Made by a program: the position numbers and the translations under genes. Positions 23,984 through 32,399 of a stretch of 64,000 bases of DNA are shown here, in pieces (position 1 is the stretch's first letter; every line of letters begins with the position of its first letter). The notes below the pieces were generated by a model. It was not told the DNA's origin. It ran no database searches and saw only the letters and a list, made by a program, of their open reading frames with translations. Origin of the DNA: JAEINY01 sp942490535 (lineage in GTDB: Bacteria; Bacteroidota; Bacteroidia; Bacteroidales; Marinilabiliaceae); assembly GCA_942490535.1 (NCBI GenBank), contig CALNXQ010000004.1, positions 372,001 through 436,000 of the forward strand, written 5' to 3'.

Positions 23984-24649
23984 ATGAAAGGAAAGATTTT
24001 ATTGATTTGTGTGTTGGTTGGCCTTATTTCGGCGGCCTGTATGAAAGATGATTTGGAGCCGGTAGAGCAGCAGTATCTGCAACTTTGTATGCAATCGAAA
24101 TTGGGAGACGGGTATCTGTTTACATCTGATGCGGGTGATAAATTATACACCACCAAGCTATTGACTGATTATGAATTTGAAGAAGGAGACCGTGTTTTAG
24201 CTTCTTTTATTGTCCTTCAGAAAATGGATGAAGGGTTGCCTTATGATTATGTTATTGAACTGCGGTCAATTAGTAAAGTGCCGGTAAAGGACATTATCGA
24301 ACTCAATGAAGTGAATCGGGATACTTTAGGGGTAGCTGGAGTTACTTTCAATCAACCTTGGGTAGCTGGGTCCTACTTAAACGTGGAGTTTTCCTTTTTG
24401 GGGAAAGACAAAACGCATTTATTCAATGTGTCTTACGATCCCGATAACCAACCAGTGGAAGAGGATCAGGTTCGATTGGTTTTTCATCACAAAGACTATG
24501 AGGATGAGAAATATGCCATGTATCGCGGCATAACCAGTTTCAACCTGGAGTCACTTGGCATGCCCTTAATTCCACCCTATACCATTAAATTTGAAGGCCT
24601 AGATGTGTATGGGCGTGAGGTCAAATATGATGTGAAAGTAGAAAAGTAA
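23984..24649 (+). CDS. NigD-like lipoprotein
   Basis: 221 residues. Signal II sequence MKGKILLICVLVGLISAACMK with lipobox SAAC. After the Cys come two beta-rich parts: an OB-like N-terminal region (GDGYLFTSDAGDKLYTTKLLTDYEFEEGDRVLASFIV) and a C-terminal Ig-like part (YLNVEFSFLGKDKTHLFNVSYDPD to IKFEGLDVYGREVKYDVKV). This two-domain build is that of NigD-like proteins of Bacteroidales, named after a bacteriocin cluster gene but mostly of unknown function. It has its own terminator and no bacteriocin neighbours. Confidence 0.78.
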   Translation: MKGKILLICVLVGLISAACMKDDLEPVEQQYLQLCMQSKLGDGYLFTSDAGDKLYTTKLLTDYEFEEGDRVLASFIVLQKMDEGLPYDYVIELRSISKVPVKDIIELNEVNRDTLGVAGVTFNQPWVAGSYLNVEFSFLGKDKTHLFNVSYDPDNQPVEEDQVRLVFHHKDYEDEKYAMYRGITSFNLESLGMPLIPPYTIKFEGLDVYGREVKYDVKVEK

Positions 24650-24671
24650 TAATGTTTATTTGTTGCACAGG

Positions 24672-24706
24672 AAACAGCTCAACTTAATTGGTGAGCTGTT
24701 TTTGTT
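24672..24706 (+). terminator. terminator after the NigD-like gene
   Basis: 10-bp stem AAACAGCTCA / TGAGCTGTTT with a 10-base loop followed by TTG TTT. Confidence 0.75.
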
Positions 24707-25063
24707 TCAGTACGTCCGAAAGCCATTGTAAGTGTGCAAGTGTGAAGTACTAATATCCTTTTTTATTGATTTTGAGGGCATAATAGTCTGTGAAAAGAAA
24801 GGTTATGTATATTTAGTGTATTTCTTTTCCTTGTAATTGAGTATATTCTCAAGTTTAAAGTCTGTTCTTGCTTATTTTGAAAGGTTATTTTTTAGCTTCA
24901 ACGGGTTAGGAAATCGAAAAAGTTGTTACTTTTGAGCCGCTCTGTTTGTGAAATTTTAACTATTGGCCGATCATATATATCAGATTTTTGAAAATATTGG
25001 GCTACAGATTAAATAGTGGCTGGCAGCAACGATTATTATTTAACTATTATACAACTATTATCA
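24707..25063 (+). promoter_or_regulatory. gap with promoter of the sugar transporter
   Basis: 357 bases without a gene. A -7 box TACTTTTG lies at 24927-24934, giving a leader of about 120 bases. No convincing -33 box, riboswitch or hairpin was found in the leader. AAAAGT and ACTTTT half-sites flank the -7 box but with 4-base instead of 7-base spacing, so they are not counted as gal operators. Confidence 0.5.
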
Positions 25064-26311
25064 ATGAGTGAGCAAAAGAGTTATTTAGGACCATTTCTTA
25101 CGATGGTGTTTCTATTCTTCATCGTAGGATTTCTGACGGTTGTTTTTCAACAATTTCAAAATCCCTTAAAATCCGCATTTCTTGAAAATGCAGGGGCAAT
25201 TAAAAACACTTTATCCATCATGGTAACGTTTACCTGGTTTTTAGCTTATCCTATCATGGGAGGTACCGGCTCTAAGTGGGTGGATCATTACGGATATAAA
25301 AAGACTTTAGTACGCGCCTTGATTTTGATGGTTTTTGGATTATTAATAAGTTCCGGATCAGCCTACGTGGGATCAATGGAAAATGCGGCTAGTATCGCTG
25401 GTGTTCCTGTTGGATTTTTCGTTTTCCTTATTGGTTCATTTGTGGTTGGAGCTGCGGCTACAATAATGCAAGTAGTAATCAATCCTTATCTGGCTGCTTG
25501 TAATGTAAAAGGTACTAGTTCTATTCAGCGAATCACTATTGGCGGTTCATCCAATTCTATTGGTACAACCCTAGCTCCTTATTTTGTAGCAGGTATCGTA
25601 TTTGGAGGTGCAGCTATTGCAGATATTAAAATTGATCAGGTTATTCTACCATTTATTTTGTTAGCCGTTACTATAGCTGTTGTTATTGCTATTGTCAGTC
25701 GCTTGTCGCTTCCAAATATTGAAGGAACAACCAATGAAGGTGGACAGAAATTAGAGAAGAGCATTTGGTCTTTTACACATTTAAAATTAGGTGTTGTAGC
25801 GATATTCTTTTATGTAGGAGTAGAAGTGTGTATTGGTGCTAATATCAATATGTATGCCGATTGGTTGGGTGGCTCTTTTGCCGAGGCTGCTTCCAAATTG
25901 GCTATGTTATACTGGGGTGGAATGTTAGTTGGCCGTTTAGTAGGTAGTACTCTAAGCCGCGTTTCAGCCAAGACGCAGTTGGTGGTTACCTCTGTGGGTG
26001 CAACGGTATTGGTGCTTGTTTCCATGATTACGAAGAACCCTTGGTTCCTGGTTGGTATCGGACTCCTTCACTCAATTATGTGGTCAGGTATTTTCTCTTT
26101 AGCCATTGCTGATTTGGGTAAATATACGTCAAAAGCATCTGGTGCACTAATGATTGGTGTAATTGGTGGTGCCATTATGCCACTTATGCAAGGTATGATG
26201 GCTGATGCCTTGGGTGGTAACTGGGCGTGGACCTGGACAATCGTTATTGCCGGTGAGCTGTATATTTTGTATTACGCCTTAGTTGGATCTAAAGTATTGC
26301 AAAAAGGTTAA
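25064..26311 (+). CDS. FucP/GluP-type sugar:proton symporter (MFS)
   Basis: 415 residues from ATG 25064 (MSEQKSYLGPFLTMVFLFF); a GTG at 25016 is less likely. Twelve membrane helices. The FucP-type marks are FFIVGFLTVVFQQFQNPLK in helix 1, the loop GSKWVDHYGYKKTLV, VVINPYLAAC in helix 4-5, and SSNSIGTTLAPYFV. It imports a hexose or hexosamine through the inner membrane. The ROK kinase gene 335 bases downstream suggests that its substrate is phosphorylated by that enzyme. A second, different FucP-like carrier lies inside the gal operon, so the two probably differ in substrate. Confidence 0.88.
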   Translation: MSEQKSYLGPFLTMVFLFFIVGFLTVVFQQFQNPLKSAFLENAGAIKNTLSIMVTFTWFLAYPIMGGTGSKWVDHYGYKKTLVRALILMVFGLLISSGSAYVGSMENAASIAGVPVGFFVFLIGSFVVGAAATIMQVVINPYLAACNVKGTSSIQRITIGGSSNSIGTTLAPYFVAGIVFGGAAIADIKIDQVILPFILLAVTIAVVIAIVSRLSLPNIEGTTNEGGQKLEKSIWSFTHLKLGVVAIFFYVGVEVCIGANINMYADWLGGSFAEAASKLAMLYWGGMLVGRLVGSTLSRVSAKTQLVVTSVGATVLVLVSMITKNPWFLVGIGLLHSIMWSGIFSLAIADLGKYTSKASGALMIGVIGGAIMPLMQGMMADALGGNWAWTWTIVIAGELYILYYALVGSKVLQKG

Positions 26312-26368
26312 TGTATTGATACAATATTTTTTTCTACTCTTGGAGTGGATAAAAGAATAGATAATGAA

Positions 26369-26397
26369 AGATCCCGATGATTCGGGATCTTTTTTTT
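26369..26397 (+). terminator. terminator after the first sugar transporter
   Basis: 9-bp perfect stem AGATCCCGA / TCGGGATCT, loop TGAT, then seven T. Confidence 0.9.
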
Positions 26398-26646
26398 ATG
26401 CCCAAAAATCTTTCCATTTGTTAGGATTTATTAGTTGAGTAGGAATTATTGAAACAATTCGATATTTTTGAATGACACAAAATGAAATAGAATGCTTTCG
26501 GAAGGTGTGTTTGGTGAAAATACCTTTTGAATTCAAATATTGAAATTTAATGAAACGGACCATTACTTACAATTCTTGATTTTTAGTATTTATAGAATAA
26601 GTAAATGGGGCTGTTTCGACTTACCAGTAAAAATAAATTTGAACAG
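26398..26646. other. gap before the ROK kinase
   Basis: 249 AT-rich bases without a gene. Two boxes fit TAnnTTTG: TATTTTTG at 26463-26470 and TAAATTTG at 26634-26641. The second is only 5 bases from the ATG and would give a near-leaderless message, so the first is preferred. Confidence 0.4.
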
Positions 26647-27624
26647 ATGAAAAAAGTATCAGTTGGCGTGGATATTGGTGGAACCAATACAGCCATTGGC
26701 GTTGTAGATGATATGGGCCATGTTTTAACCAAAGATAATATTGCAACACCCATCCATGGAGACATTAATCTGTATATCGATGAGTTGGCCGCCTCCATTA
26801 AAAATTTGATTACCAATGCGAAGTTGTTAAATGAGGATCTGGAGATTTTGGGTGTTGGTATTGGTGCTCCCAATGGTAATTATTATAAAGGCACCATTGA
26901 GCATGCGCCAAACTTGTCATTCAAAGGTGTGGTGCCATTTGTTGATTTGTTAAAAGCACGTTTTGAGGATATCAAAGCCATTGCTTTAACCAATGATGCC
27001 AATGCAGCAGCCATTGGGGAAATGATGTATGGGGGTGCAAAAGGAATGAAAAACTTTGCCATGTACACCCTGGGAACGGGTGTAGGTAGTGGTCTGGTGG
27101 TGAATGGTGACCTGGTGTATGGCCATGACGGATTTGCCGGTGAATGCGGGCACACCACGTTGATCCCTGGTGGACGTTTGTGTGGATGTGGTGCAAAAGG
27201 CCATTTGGAAGCTTATTGTTCCGCTCCCGGTATGAAACGGACGGCTTTCGAATTGTTGGCGCAGACCAATGATACAGCGAGTCCGCTGGCCAATCATTCG
27301 TTCAATGAGTTGAATTCGAAGATGATTTACGATGCGGCTGTTGCTGGTGATAAACTGGCCAATGAAGTATTTGAGATTACCGGTGGGTATTTGGGGCAAG
27401 GCCTGGCTGATACCGTTCATCATAACAGTCCGGAGGCGATTTTCTTGTTTGGGGGGCCATTGGCCGCCGGAAGCTTAATATTAGATCCGACGCGAAGAGC
27501 GTTTGAAAATCACTTGTTGCCAATTTTTAAGAATAAGATTAAAATCATGCCATCCAATCTAAATGCCGGAGATGCAGCTATTGTAGGAGCGAGTGCTTTG
27601 GTATTAAAAGAGTTGGAGAAATAG
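26647..27624 (+). CDS. ROK family sugar kinase (glucokinase-like)
   Basis: 325 residues from ATG 26647 (MKKVSVGVDIGGTNTAIGVV). The phosphate-binding loop is DIGGTNTAIG (residues 8-17), the catalytic Asp lies in LTNDANAAAIGE, and the ROK signature covers TLGTGVGSGLVVNGDLVYG through GECGHTTLIPGGRLCGCGAKGHLEAYCS, with the zinc ligands His and three Cys (HxnCGCGxxGHxE; the usual final Cys is His here). It phosphorylates glucose or a close hexose such as GlcNAc or mannose with ATP. Placed between an MFS hexose importer and the gal genes, it probably handles the glucose half of lactose-type sugars, or sugar from chitin breakdown. Confidence 0.88.
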   Translation: MKKVSVGVDIGGTNTAIGVVDDMGHVLTKDNIATPIHGDINLYIDELAASIKNLITNAKLLNEDLEILGVGIGAPNGNYYKGTIEHAPNLSFKGVVPFVDLLKARFEDIKAIALTNDANAAAIGEMMYGGAKGMKNFAMYTLGTGVGSGLVVNGDLVYGHDGFAGECGHTTLIPGGRLCGCGAKGHLEAYCSAPGMKRTAFELLAQTNDTASPLANHSFNELNSKMIYDAAVAGDKLANEVFEITGGYLGQGLADTVHHNSPEAIFLFGGPLAAGSLILDPTRRAFENHLLPIFKNKIKIMPSNLNAGDAAIVGASALVLKELEK

Positions 27625-27710
27625 GAAACCATATAATACCAATAGAGGAACTAAATGACTAGTAAGTTATTTTGCACATTACTAGTGGTATACAATGCAA
27701 TAGGAGTTGG

Positions 27711-27742
27711 AACCCTTTCAAGCATGGCTTGGAAGGGTTTTT
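27711..27742 (+). terminator. terminator after the ROK kinase
   Basis: 13-bp stem AACCCTTTCAAGC / GCTTGGAAGGGTT with one T-G pair, loop ATG, then TTTT. Confidence 0.8.
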
Positions 27743-27819
27743 AGCATCCAATGTTTTGTTATGAAGAAAGGGTATTGATAAAGACCTAAGGTTCTAATTA
27801 ATAGGGAATAGTATTCCTT

Positions 27820-27838
27820 AAAAGTAAATAATACTTTT
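27820..27838. promoter_or_regulatory. palindromic operator 1 of the gal regulator
   Basis: Perfect 7-bp arms AAAAGTA and TACTTTT separated by AATAA. It is the upstream one of two like sites and lies about 70 bases before the regulator start. Confidence 0.65.
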
Positions 27839-27857
27839 TTAAAGGGGTAAATATTTT

Positions 27858-27880
27858 ATAAAAGTAAAAATTACCTTTAT
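27858..27880. promoter_or_regulatory. palindromic operator 2 of the gal regulator, overlapping the -7 box
   Basis: Arms ATAAAAGTAA and TTACCTTTAT with a 3-base centre; 9 of 10 arm positions pair. The half-site spacing equals that of operator 1 (AAAAGT, 7 bases, ACYTTT). TACCTTTA inside the right arm resembles the -7 box TAnnTTTG, so binding here should block transcription. Confidence 0.65.
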
Positions 27881-27906
27881 AATTGTATTACAAACTGAAG
27901 AATTCT

Positions 27907-28599
27907 ATGCAGTACGAAAAATATCATAGTTATAAGCGGCATGTAGCAGTGGACTGTGTCATTTTTGGCTATGAGCAGGAGCAGCTCAAGTTATTGGTTT
28001 TCAAAAGAGCCATTGAGCCAGCCAAAGGACAGTGGTCTTTGATAGGGGGTTGGGTAAAAGAGGAGGAGTCGGCCGAAGATGCAGCTCGCCGGGTGCTGGT
28101 GAATCTAACAGGTTTGCAGGATGTATTCATGGAACAGGTGCAAACATTTTCCAAGCCCGGTCGTGACCCGGGGGGCAATGTGGTCACTGTTTCGTTTTAT
28201 GCACTCATCAAAGTGGAGAAATATAGTAATCAACTGATTCAGGAATTTGGAGCGCAATGGATTAATATCGCTGAGTTACCGGCTTTGATATTTGACCACG
28301 ATGAGATGGTGGCCCGCGCCCTGGACAAACTGCGACTCAAATCGCGGTATGATCTTATTGGACGCCAGTTGCTGCCGGAGAAATTTACCATTACGAATTT
28401 AAGAAATCTATATAACGAGATTTTTCAGAAGCAATTCGATCCGGGTAATTTTCGGAAAAAGGTATTGTCGCTTAAAGTGTTAGAGCGGCAAGCGGAAAAG
28501 GATATGTCGGAATCCAGAAAGGGAGCCTTCTATTACAAGTTCAATGAGGAAGAAGAAGAAGAGGGGTATAACGATCCCATATTCAAGCGATCGTTTTAG
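27907..28599 (+). CDS. Nudix-derived transcription regulator of the gal operon (NrtR/AraR type)
   Basis: 230 residues from ATG 27907 (MQYEKYHSYKRHVAVDCVIF). Residues 10-140 have the Nudix fold (IFGYEQEQLKLLVFKR, GQWSLIGGWVKEEESAEDAARRVL), but the catalytic REUxEExGU part reads RRVLVNLTGL, so hydrolysis should be lost and the pocket used for ligand sensing. The C-terminal part (about 150-225) is a winged helix (LLPEKFTITNLRNLYNEIF, NFRKKVLSLKVLE). The family includes NrtR and the arabinose repressor AraR of Bacteroides. Directly upstream of galT and galK, and behind two palindromes, it is probably an autoregulated galactose-responsive repressor. Confidence 0.85.
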   Translation: MQYEKYHSYKRHVAVDCVIFGYEQEQLKLLVFKRAIEPAKGQWSLIGGWVKEEESAEDAARRVLVNLTGLQDVFMEQVQTFSKPGRDPGGNVVTVSFYALIKVEKYSNQLIQEFGAQWINIAELPALIFDHDEMVARALDKLRLKSRYDLIGRQLLPEKFTITNLRNLYNEIFQKQFDPGNFRKKVLSLKVLERQAEKDMSESRKGAFYYKFNEEEEEEGYNDPIFKRSF

Positions 28600-28632
28600 T
28601 CATGAAATGAGGATCACAAATTAAGATAAGAG

Positions 28633-29682
28633 ATGGATAAATTTGAATTTACAGAACATTCGCATCGACGGTATAATCCGTTGACTGGTGACTGGGTGTT
28701 GGTTTCTCCCCACCGGACGAAACGTCCCTGGCAGGGGAAGGTGGAAAAACATGCAACGGAGGAGCGTCCTCAGCATGATCCCAATTGCTATTTGTGTCCC
28801 GGTAATGAACGTGCTGGTGGAATTGATAATCCGGACTACAATGATGTATTTGTATTTCAAAACGATTTCAGTGCTTTGGTACCGGATATTCCAGAGGGAA
28901 AATATGAGAAAAAGAGCTTGTTCAGAGCAGAGAGTGAGCGCGGTTTCTGCAAGGTTATCTGTTTTTCTCCGCGTCACGATCTGACCATTCCTGAAATGGA
29001 AGTAGATGACATCAAAAAGGTAGTGGATTTGTGGTGTTCGGAATACGCGTCCATAGGAGCGCTGGATTATATTAATCATGTTCAAATTTTTGAGAATAAA
29101 GGTGATATCATGGGCTGTAGTAATCCGCATCCGCATGGTCAGATTTGGGGACAACACTCTGTACCGGGAGAACCGGCCAAAGAAGCCAGGATGCAAAAGG
29201 ATTATTTTCAGACTAATGGACGAACGCTTTTAGCGGATTATCTGGAAGAAGAATTGGTGGCTCAGGAACGAATTCTGGTAGAGAATGATCATTTCGTAGC
29301 CTTGGTGCCTTTTTGGGCTACCTGGCCCTTTGAAACGATGATTGTGAGCAAGCGTCCGGTTCAGAACTTACTTCAGTTAACCGATGATGAGCGATTGGCT
29401 ATGGCAGACGTTTATAAAAAATTAACGGTGCTGTACGATAATTTGTTTGAAGTTTCGTTTCCGTATTCGGCCGGTATCCATCAGGCACCAACCGATGGTG
29501 AGGATCATCCCGAATGGCATCTGCACATGCATTTTTATCCGCCATTGTTGCGATCGGCAACCGTTAAAAAGTTCATGGTAGGGTATGAGATGATGGCGAA
29601 TCCACAACGCGATATTACGGCAGAGCAGGCTGCTCAGCGTTTAAGAGATCTGCCTAAAGTACACTATAAAACCCGTAAGTAA
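28633..29682 (+). CDS. galT: galactose-1-phosphate uridylyltransferase (UDP-glucose:hexose-1-P)
   Basis: 349 residues, full length. It starts HSHRRYNPLTGDWVLVSPHR; the zinc site is CYLCPGNERAGG, and the uridylyl-accepting His is in NPHPHGQIW (about residue 178). The C-terminal part has HQAPTDGEDHPEWHLHMHFYPPLLRSATVKKFMVGYEM. It swaps UMP between UDP-glucose and galactose-1-phosphate in the Leloir pathway. The gene is 33 bases behind the regulator and 21 bases before galK, all one operon. Confidence 0.95.
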   Translation: MDKFEFTEHSHRRYNPLTGDWVLVSPHRTKRPWQGKVEKHATEERPQHDPNCYLCPGNERAGGIDNPDYNDVFVFQNDFSALVPDIPEGKYEKKSLFRAESERGFCKVICFSPRHDLTIPEMEVDDIKKVVDLWCSEYASIGALDYINHVQIFENKGDIMGCSNPHPHGQIWGQHSVPGEPAKEARMQKDYFQTNGRTLLADYLEEELVAQERILVENDHFVALVPFWATWPFETMIVSKRPVQNLLQLTDDERLAMADVYKKLTVLYDNLFEVSFPYSAGIHQAPTDGEDHPEWHLHMHFYPPLLRSATVKKFMVGYEMMANPQRDITAEQAAQRLRDLPKVHYKTRK

Positions 29683-29703
29683 TAACTCTTAATATCACTC
29701 GTT

Positions 29704-31005
29704 ATGTCAAAAATTAATGAATTAGTCGAAAAAATTGGCAATGGTCAAAATCCATTGTTTCTGGAGTTGTATGGAAACGATTCAGCTGTATTAAAAGCTC
29801 AGGCTGAGCGTTACATCGCTCAATTGGAAGATTTTAAAGCCACTTTTGGTGCCGAGGAGGTAGCGTTGTTTAGTGCGCCGGGGCGTACCGAAGTAGGGGG
29901 TAATCATACCGATCATCAATATGGCCGCGTCTTAGCCGGCGCTGTTAACCTGGATAATATTGCCGTGGCGGCTCCTAATGGCACTAACGTCGTACGTATT
30001 AAATCAGTGGGTTATCCGCAGTTTGAAGCTGATTTGTCAGACCTGGTCATTGATGCATCTAAATTTTCTACATCCACTTCATTGGTAAAAGGGATCAATG
30101 CCCGCTTAAAAGAGCTGGGTTATAACATTGGTGGTTTTGATGCAGTGATTGAAGGGCGTGTGCCTGAGGGATCTGGTTTGAGCTCATCGGCTTCCTTTGA
30201 AGTGTTGATTGGTGCCATTATCAGCCATTTATTCAATGATGGAAAGTTAGATCCGGTGGAAAATGCCAAGATCGGTCAATGGGCCGAAAACAATTACTTT
30301 GGTAAGCCTTGTGGTTTAATGGATCAAACTGCTTGTTCGGTTGGTGGTTTCATCACCATCGATTTTGAAGATCCAACCAAGCCTATTGTGAAAGCCTTGG
30401 ATTTTGACTTTGCGGATACAGGTTATTCCTTGGTTATTACCAATACAGGTGGTAGTCATGCCAATTTGGATAGTGAATATGCCTTGCTACCAGGTGAGAT
30501 GAAGTCTGTGGCGAAAGAGTTGGGGCACGAAGTACTTCGCCCGCTTTCCATGAAGCAGGTGGTGGATTCCATTCCAAACATTCGTGAAAAAGTAGGTGAT
30601 CGGGCCATTCTGCGTTCCATTCACTTTCAGGCAGACAATGCACGTGTTGTTGACGAGGTAGAGGCTTTGGAAGCAAATGACTTCCAGAAGTTTTTAGGTT
30701 TGGTGATTGAGTCGGGTTATAGTTCATACATGTATAATCAAAATATTTATGCCCAAACACAAGAAAACTTCGACAGCAAAATGGCTGAGCAAGGTGTTTC
30801 TCTTGGTTTGGCATTGAGTGAGCTGGTGCTTAGAGGTAAAGGCGCCTGGCGGGTGCACGGGGGTGGATTTGCCGGTACGATTCAGGCCTTTGTTCCCAAT
30901 GACCTATTGGATCAGTACATCACTACTTTAGAGCATGTATTTGGTGAAGGTAACTGTCATAAGTTATTTATCCGTGCCAAAGGAGCCATAAAAGTAGAAC
31001 TCTAA
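29704..31005 (+). CDS. galK: galactokinase
   Basis: 433 residues, longer than E. coli GalK (382) mainly through an N-terminal extension of about 50 residues. The substrate signature is SAPGRTEVGGNHTDHQYG, the GHMP ATP loop is GRVPEGSGLSSSASFEVLIG, the catalytic Asp region is PCGLMDQTACSVGG, and motif 3 is RVHGGGFAGTIQAFV. It phosphorylates alpha-D-galactose at C1 with ATP. Note that the first motif has TEVGGNHTDH in place of the common VNLIGEHTDY, as in many Bacteroidota and clostridial galactokinases. Confidence 0.93.
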   Translation: MSKINELVEKIGNGQNPLFLELYGNDSAVLKAQAERYIAQLEDFKATFGAEEVALFSAPGRTEVGGNHTDHQYGRVLAGAVNLDNIAVAAPNGTNVVRIKSVGYPQFEADLSDLVIDASKFSTSTSLVKGINARLKELGYNIGGFDAVIEGRVPEGSGLSSSASFEVLIGAIISHLFNDGKLDPVENAKIGQWAENNYFGKPCGLMDQTACSVGGFITIDFEDPTKPIVKALDFDFADTGYSLVITNTGGSHANLDSEYALLPGEMKSVAKELGHEVLRPLSMKQVVDSIPNIREKVGDRAILRSIHFQADNARVVDEVEALEANDFQKFLGLVIESGYSSYMYNQNIYAQTQENFDSKMAEQGVSLGLALSELVLRGKGAWRVHGGGFAGTIQAFVPNDLLDQYITTLEHVFGEGNCHKLFIRAKGAIKVEL

Positions 31006-31015
31006 ACATTCAATA

Positions 31016-31071
31016 GAAGGGTGTGCTTAAATGACCATCAACACACCACACATATTTTGTGCACACCCTTC
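31016..31071 (+). terminator. hairpin between galK and the second transporter
   Basis: 10-bp perfect stem GAAGGGTGTG / CACACCCTTC with a 36-base loop, followed by ATTTTCC. It may thin out transcription into the transporter or stabilise the galTK message rather than stop it fully. Confidence 0.5.
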
Positions 31072-31110
31072 ATTTTCCTTACACACCATCAGTAAAAAAA
31101 TCTAAAAAAA

Positions 31111-32340
31111 ATGGGAAATTCCAAAGCGAACTACACGGTTCCTTTTTCAATTATGTCCTTTTTACTCTTTCTATTGGGATTTGTAACCTGGATCAATAAT
31201 ATTTTGGTACCGTTTATGGAGAAGCAGTTCGATATCACGCCAAGTCAATCTCAATTGGTGAGTGCTGCTTTTTTCAGTGCTTACATAATCTCCATACCCG
31301 TTGGCGGAGTGGTTAAGAGGATAGGCTATAAAATGAGTGTCATCATTGGTTCTGTTATTACAGGCATCGGTTGTTTAATTTTTATTCCGGCTTTGGGAGT
31401 TGGATATAACATGGTTCTGGCTGGCTTGTTTGTTACAGCTATTGGTGTTGTGATCTTGCAAGTCGCTGCTAATCCTTATGTGATAGCGCTGGGAACGCCT
31501 GAAACATCGGCATCCCGATTAACCTTGGCCATGGCCATTAATTCAAGTGCTGCTGTATTGGCTCCTATAGTAGGCCGTTTTATCATTGAGTCGAACAATG
31601 GTGAAATAATTGTTTACGAAGATATGGCCAAACTCATGTTCATTGTATTGGCAGGTATCTCCATTGTGACAGCTGTATTGTTGGTGTTCATGAATCTGCC
31701 GGCCATTGAAGGCGAGGAGGATGCTGCAGATGAAAATGCAGGACGCAGCGCCTGGAGTTATCCGCACTTAATCCTTGGTTTTGTTGCCATTGGCATGTAT
31801 ATGGGACTGGAAGTAGGTGTTGGTAACTATTTTCTGAAATATGTGGAGTTTAACGTAGCTGGTTATGATGTCACCTATGCCACTACCATCTTAGGCTTTT
31901 ATCCGGCTGGCTTTTTCATTGGACGTTTGCTGGGAGCTGGTATCCTAAAGAAATACGAAGCCTCCAAGGTTCTTTTGGTGAATTCTTTAATTTGTGTGAC
32001 TTTGCTCGCTGTCTTTTTCCTGACCAAAGGATCTGCTTTTTCGATTTGGCCTCTTATTGCCCAAGGTTTATTCTTATCCATTATGTGGTCTGTCTTATTT
32101 GATCTTTCCATGAAAGACATCCCTGCAAGTGCCGCTAAATTAGGTTCTGGCATCATCTGTACCGGGGTTGTATTCACGGGTATGTGGATGTGGATCATGG
32201 GTAAGTTTGTTGAGGGTACTACGGATGTTAAAACCGGCATTAGCGATAATGGTTCAGCCTATTTGTTTTTCTTTTTGTTTTATGCTTACATTATCTTCTT
32301 TGCGTTGAAAGGTGCAAAAATCAGAAAGAAGATTGCTTAA
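31111..32340 (+). CDS. FucP/GluP-type galactose or glucose:proton symporter (MFS)
   Basis: 409 residues with twelve membrane helices. FucP-type signatures: FVTWINNILVPFMEKQF in helix 1, FFSAYIISIPVGGVVKRIGYK in helix 2 and its loop, VAANPYVIALGTPETSASRLTLAMAINSSAAVLAPIVG in helices 4-5, and GFYPAGFFIGRLLGAGIL. Position between galK and galM in the gal operon points to galactose (with or without glucose) as substrate. It differs clearly from the carrier at 25064. Confidence 0.9.
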   Translation: MGNSKANYTVPFSIMSFLLFLLGFVTWINNILVPFMEKQFDITPSQSQLVSAAFFSAYIISIPVGGVVKRIGYKMSVIIGSVITGIGCLIFIPALGVGYNMVLAGLFVTAIGVVILQVAANPYVIALGTPETSASRLTLAMAINSSAAVLAPIVGRFIIESNNGEIIVYEDMAKLMFIVLAGISIVTAVLLVFMNLPAIEGEEDAADENAGRSAWSYPHLILGFVAIGMYMGLEVGVGNYFLKYVEFNVAGYDVTYATTILGFYPAGFFIGRLLGAGILKKYEASKVLLVNSLICVTLLAVFFLTKGSAFSIWPLIAQGLFLSIMWSVLFDLSMKDIPASAAKLGSGIICTGVVFTGMWMWIMGKFVEGTTDVKTGISDNGSAYLFFFLFYAYIIFFALKGAKIRKKIA

Positions 32341-32399
32341 TGATAAATCCAAGAGTCCTGTTTTTCTAAAAAAAAAGGGGCTTTTCAAAAACTAAAATT

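Noticed and set aside
24917..24934. AAAAGT / ACTTTT pair in front of the first transporter as a third gal operator
   Set aside because: Half-sites are 4 bases apart instead of 7, and the right half is explained by the -7 box TACTTTTG.
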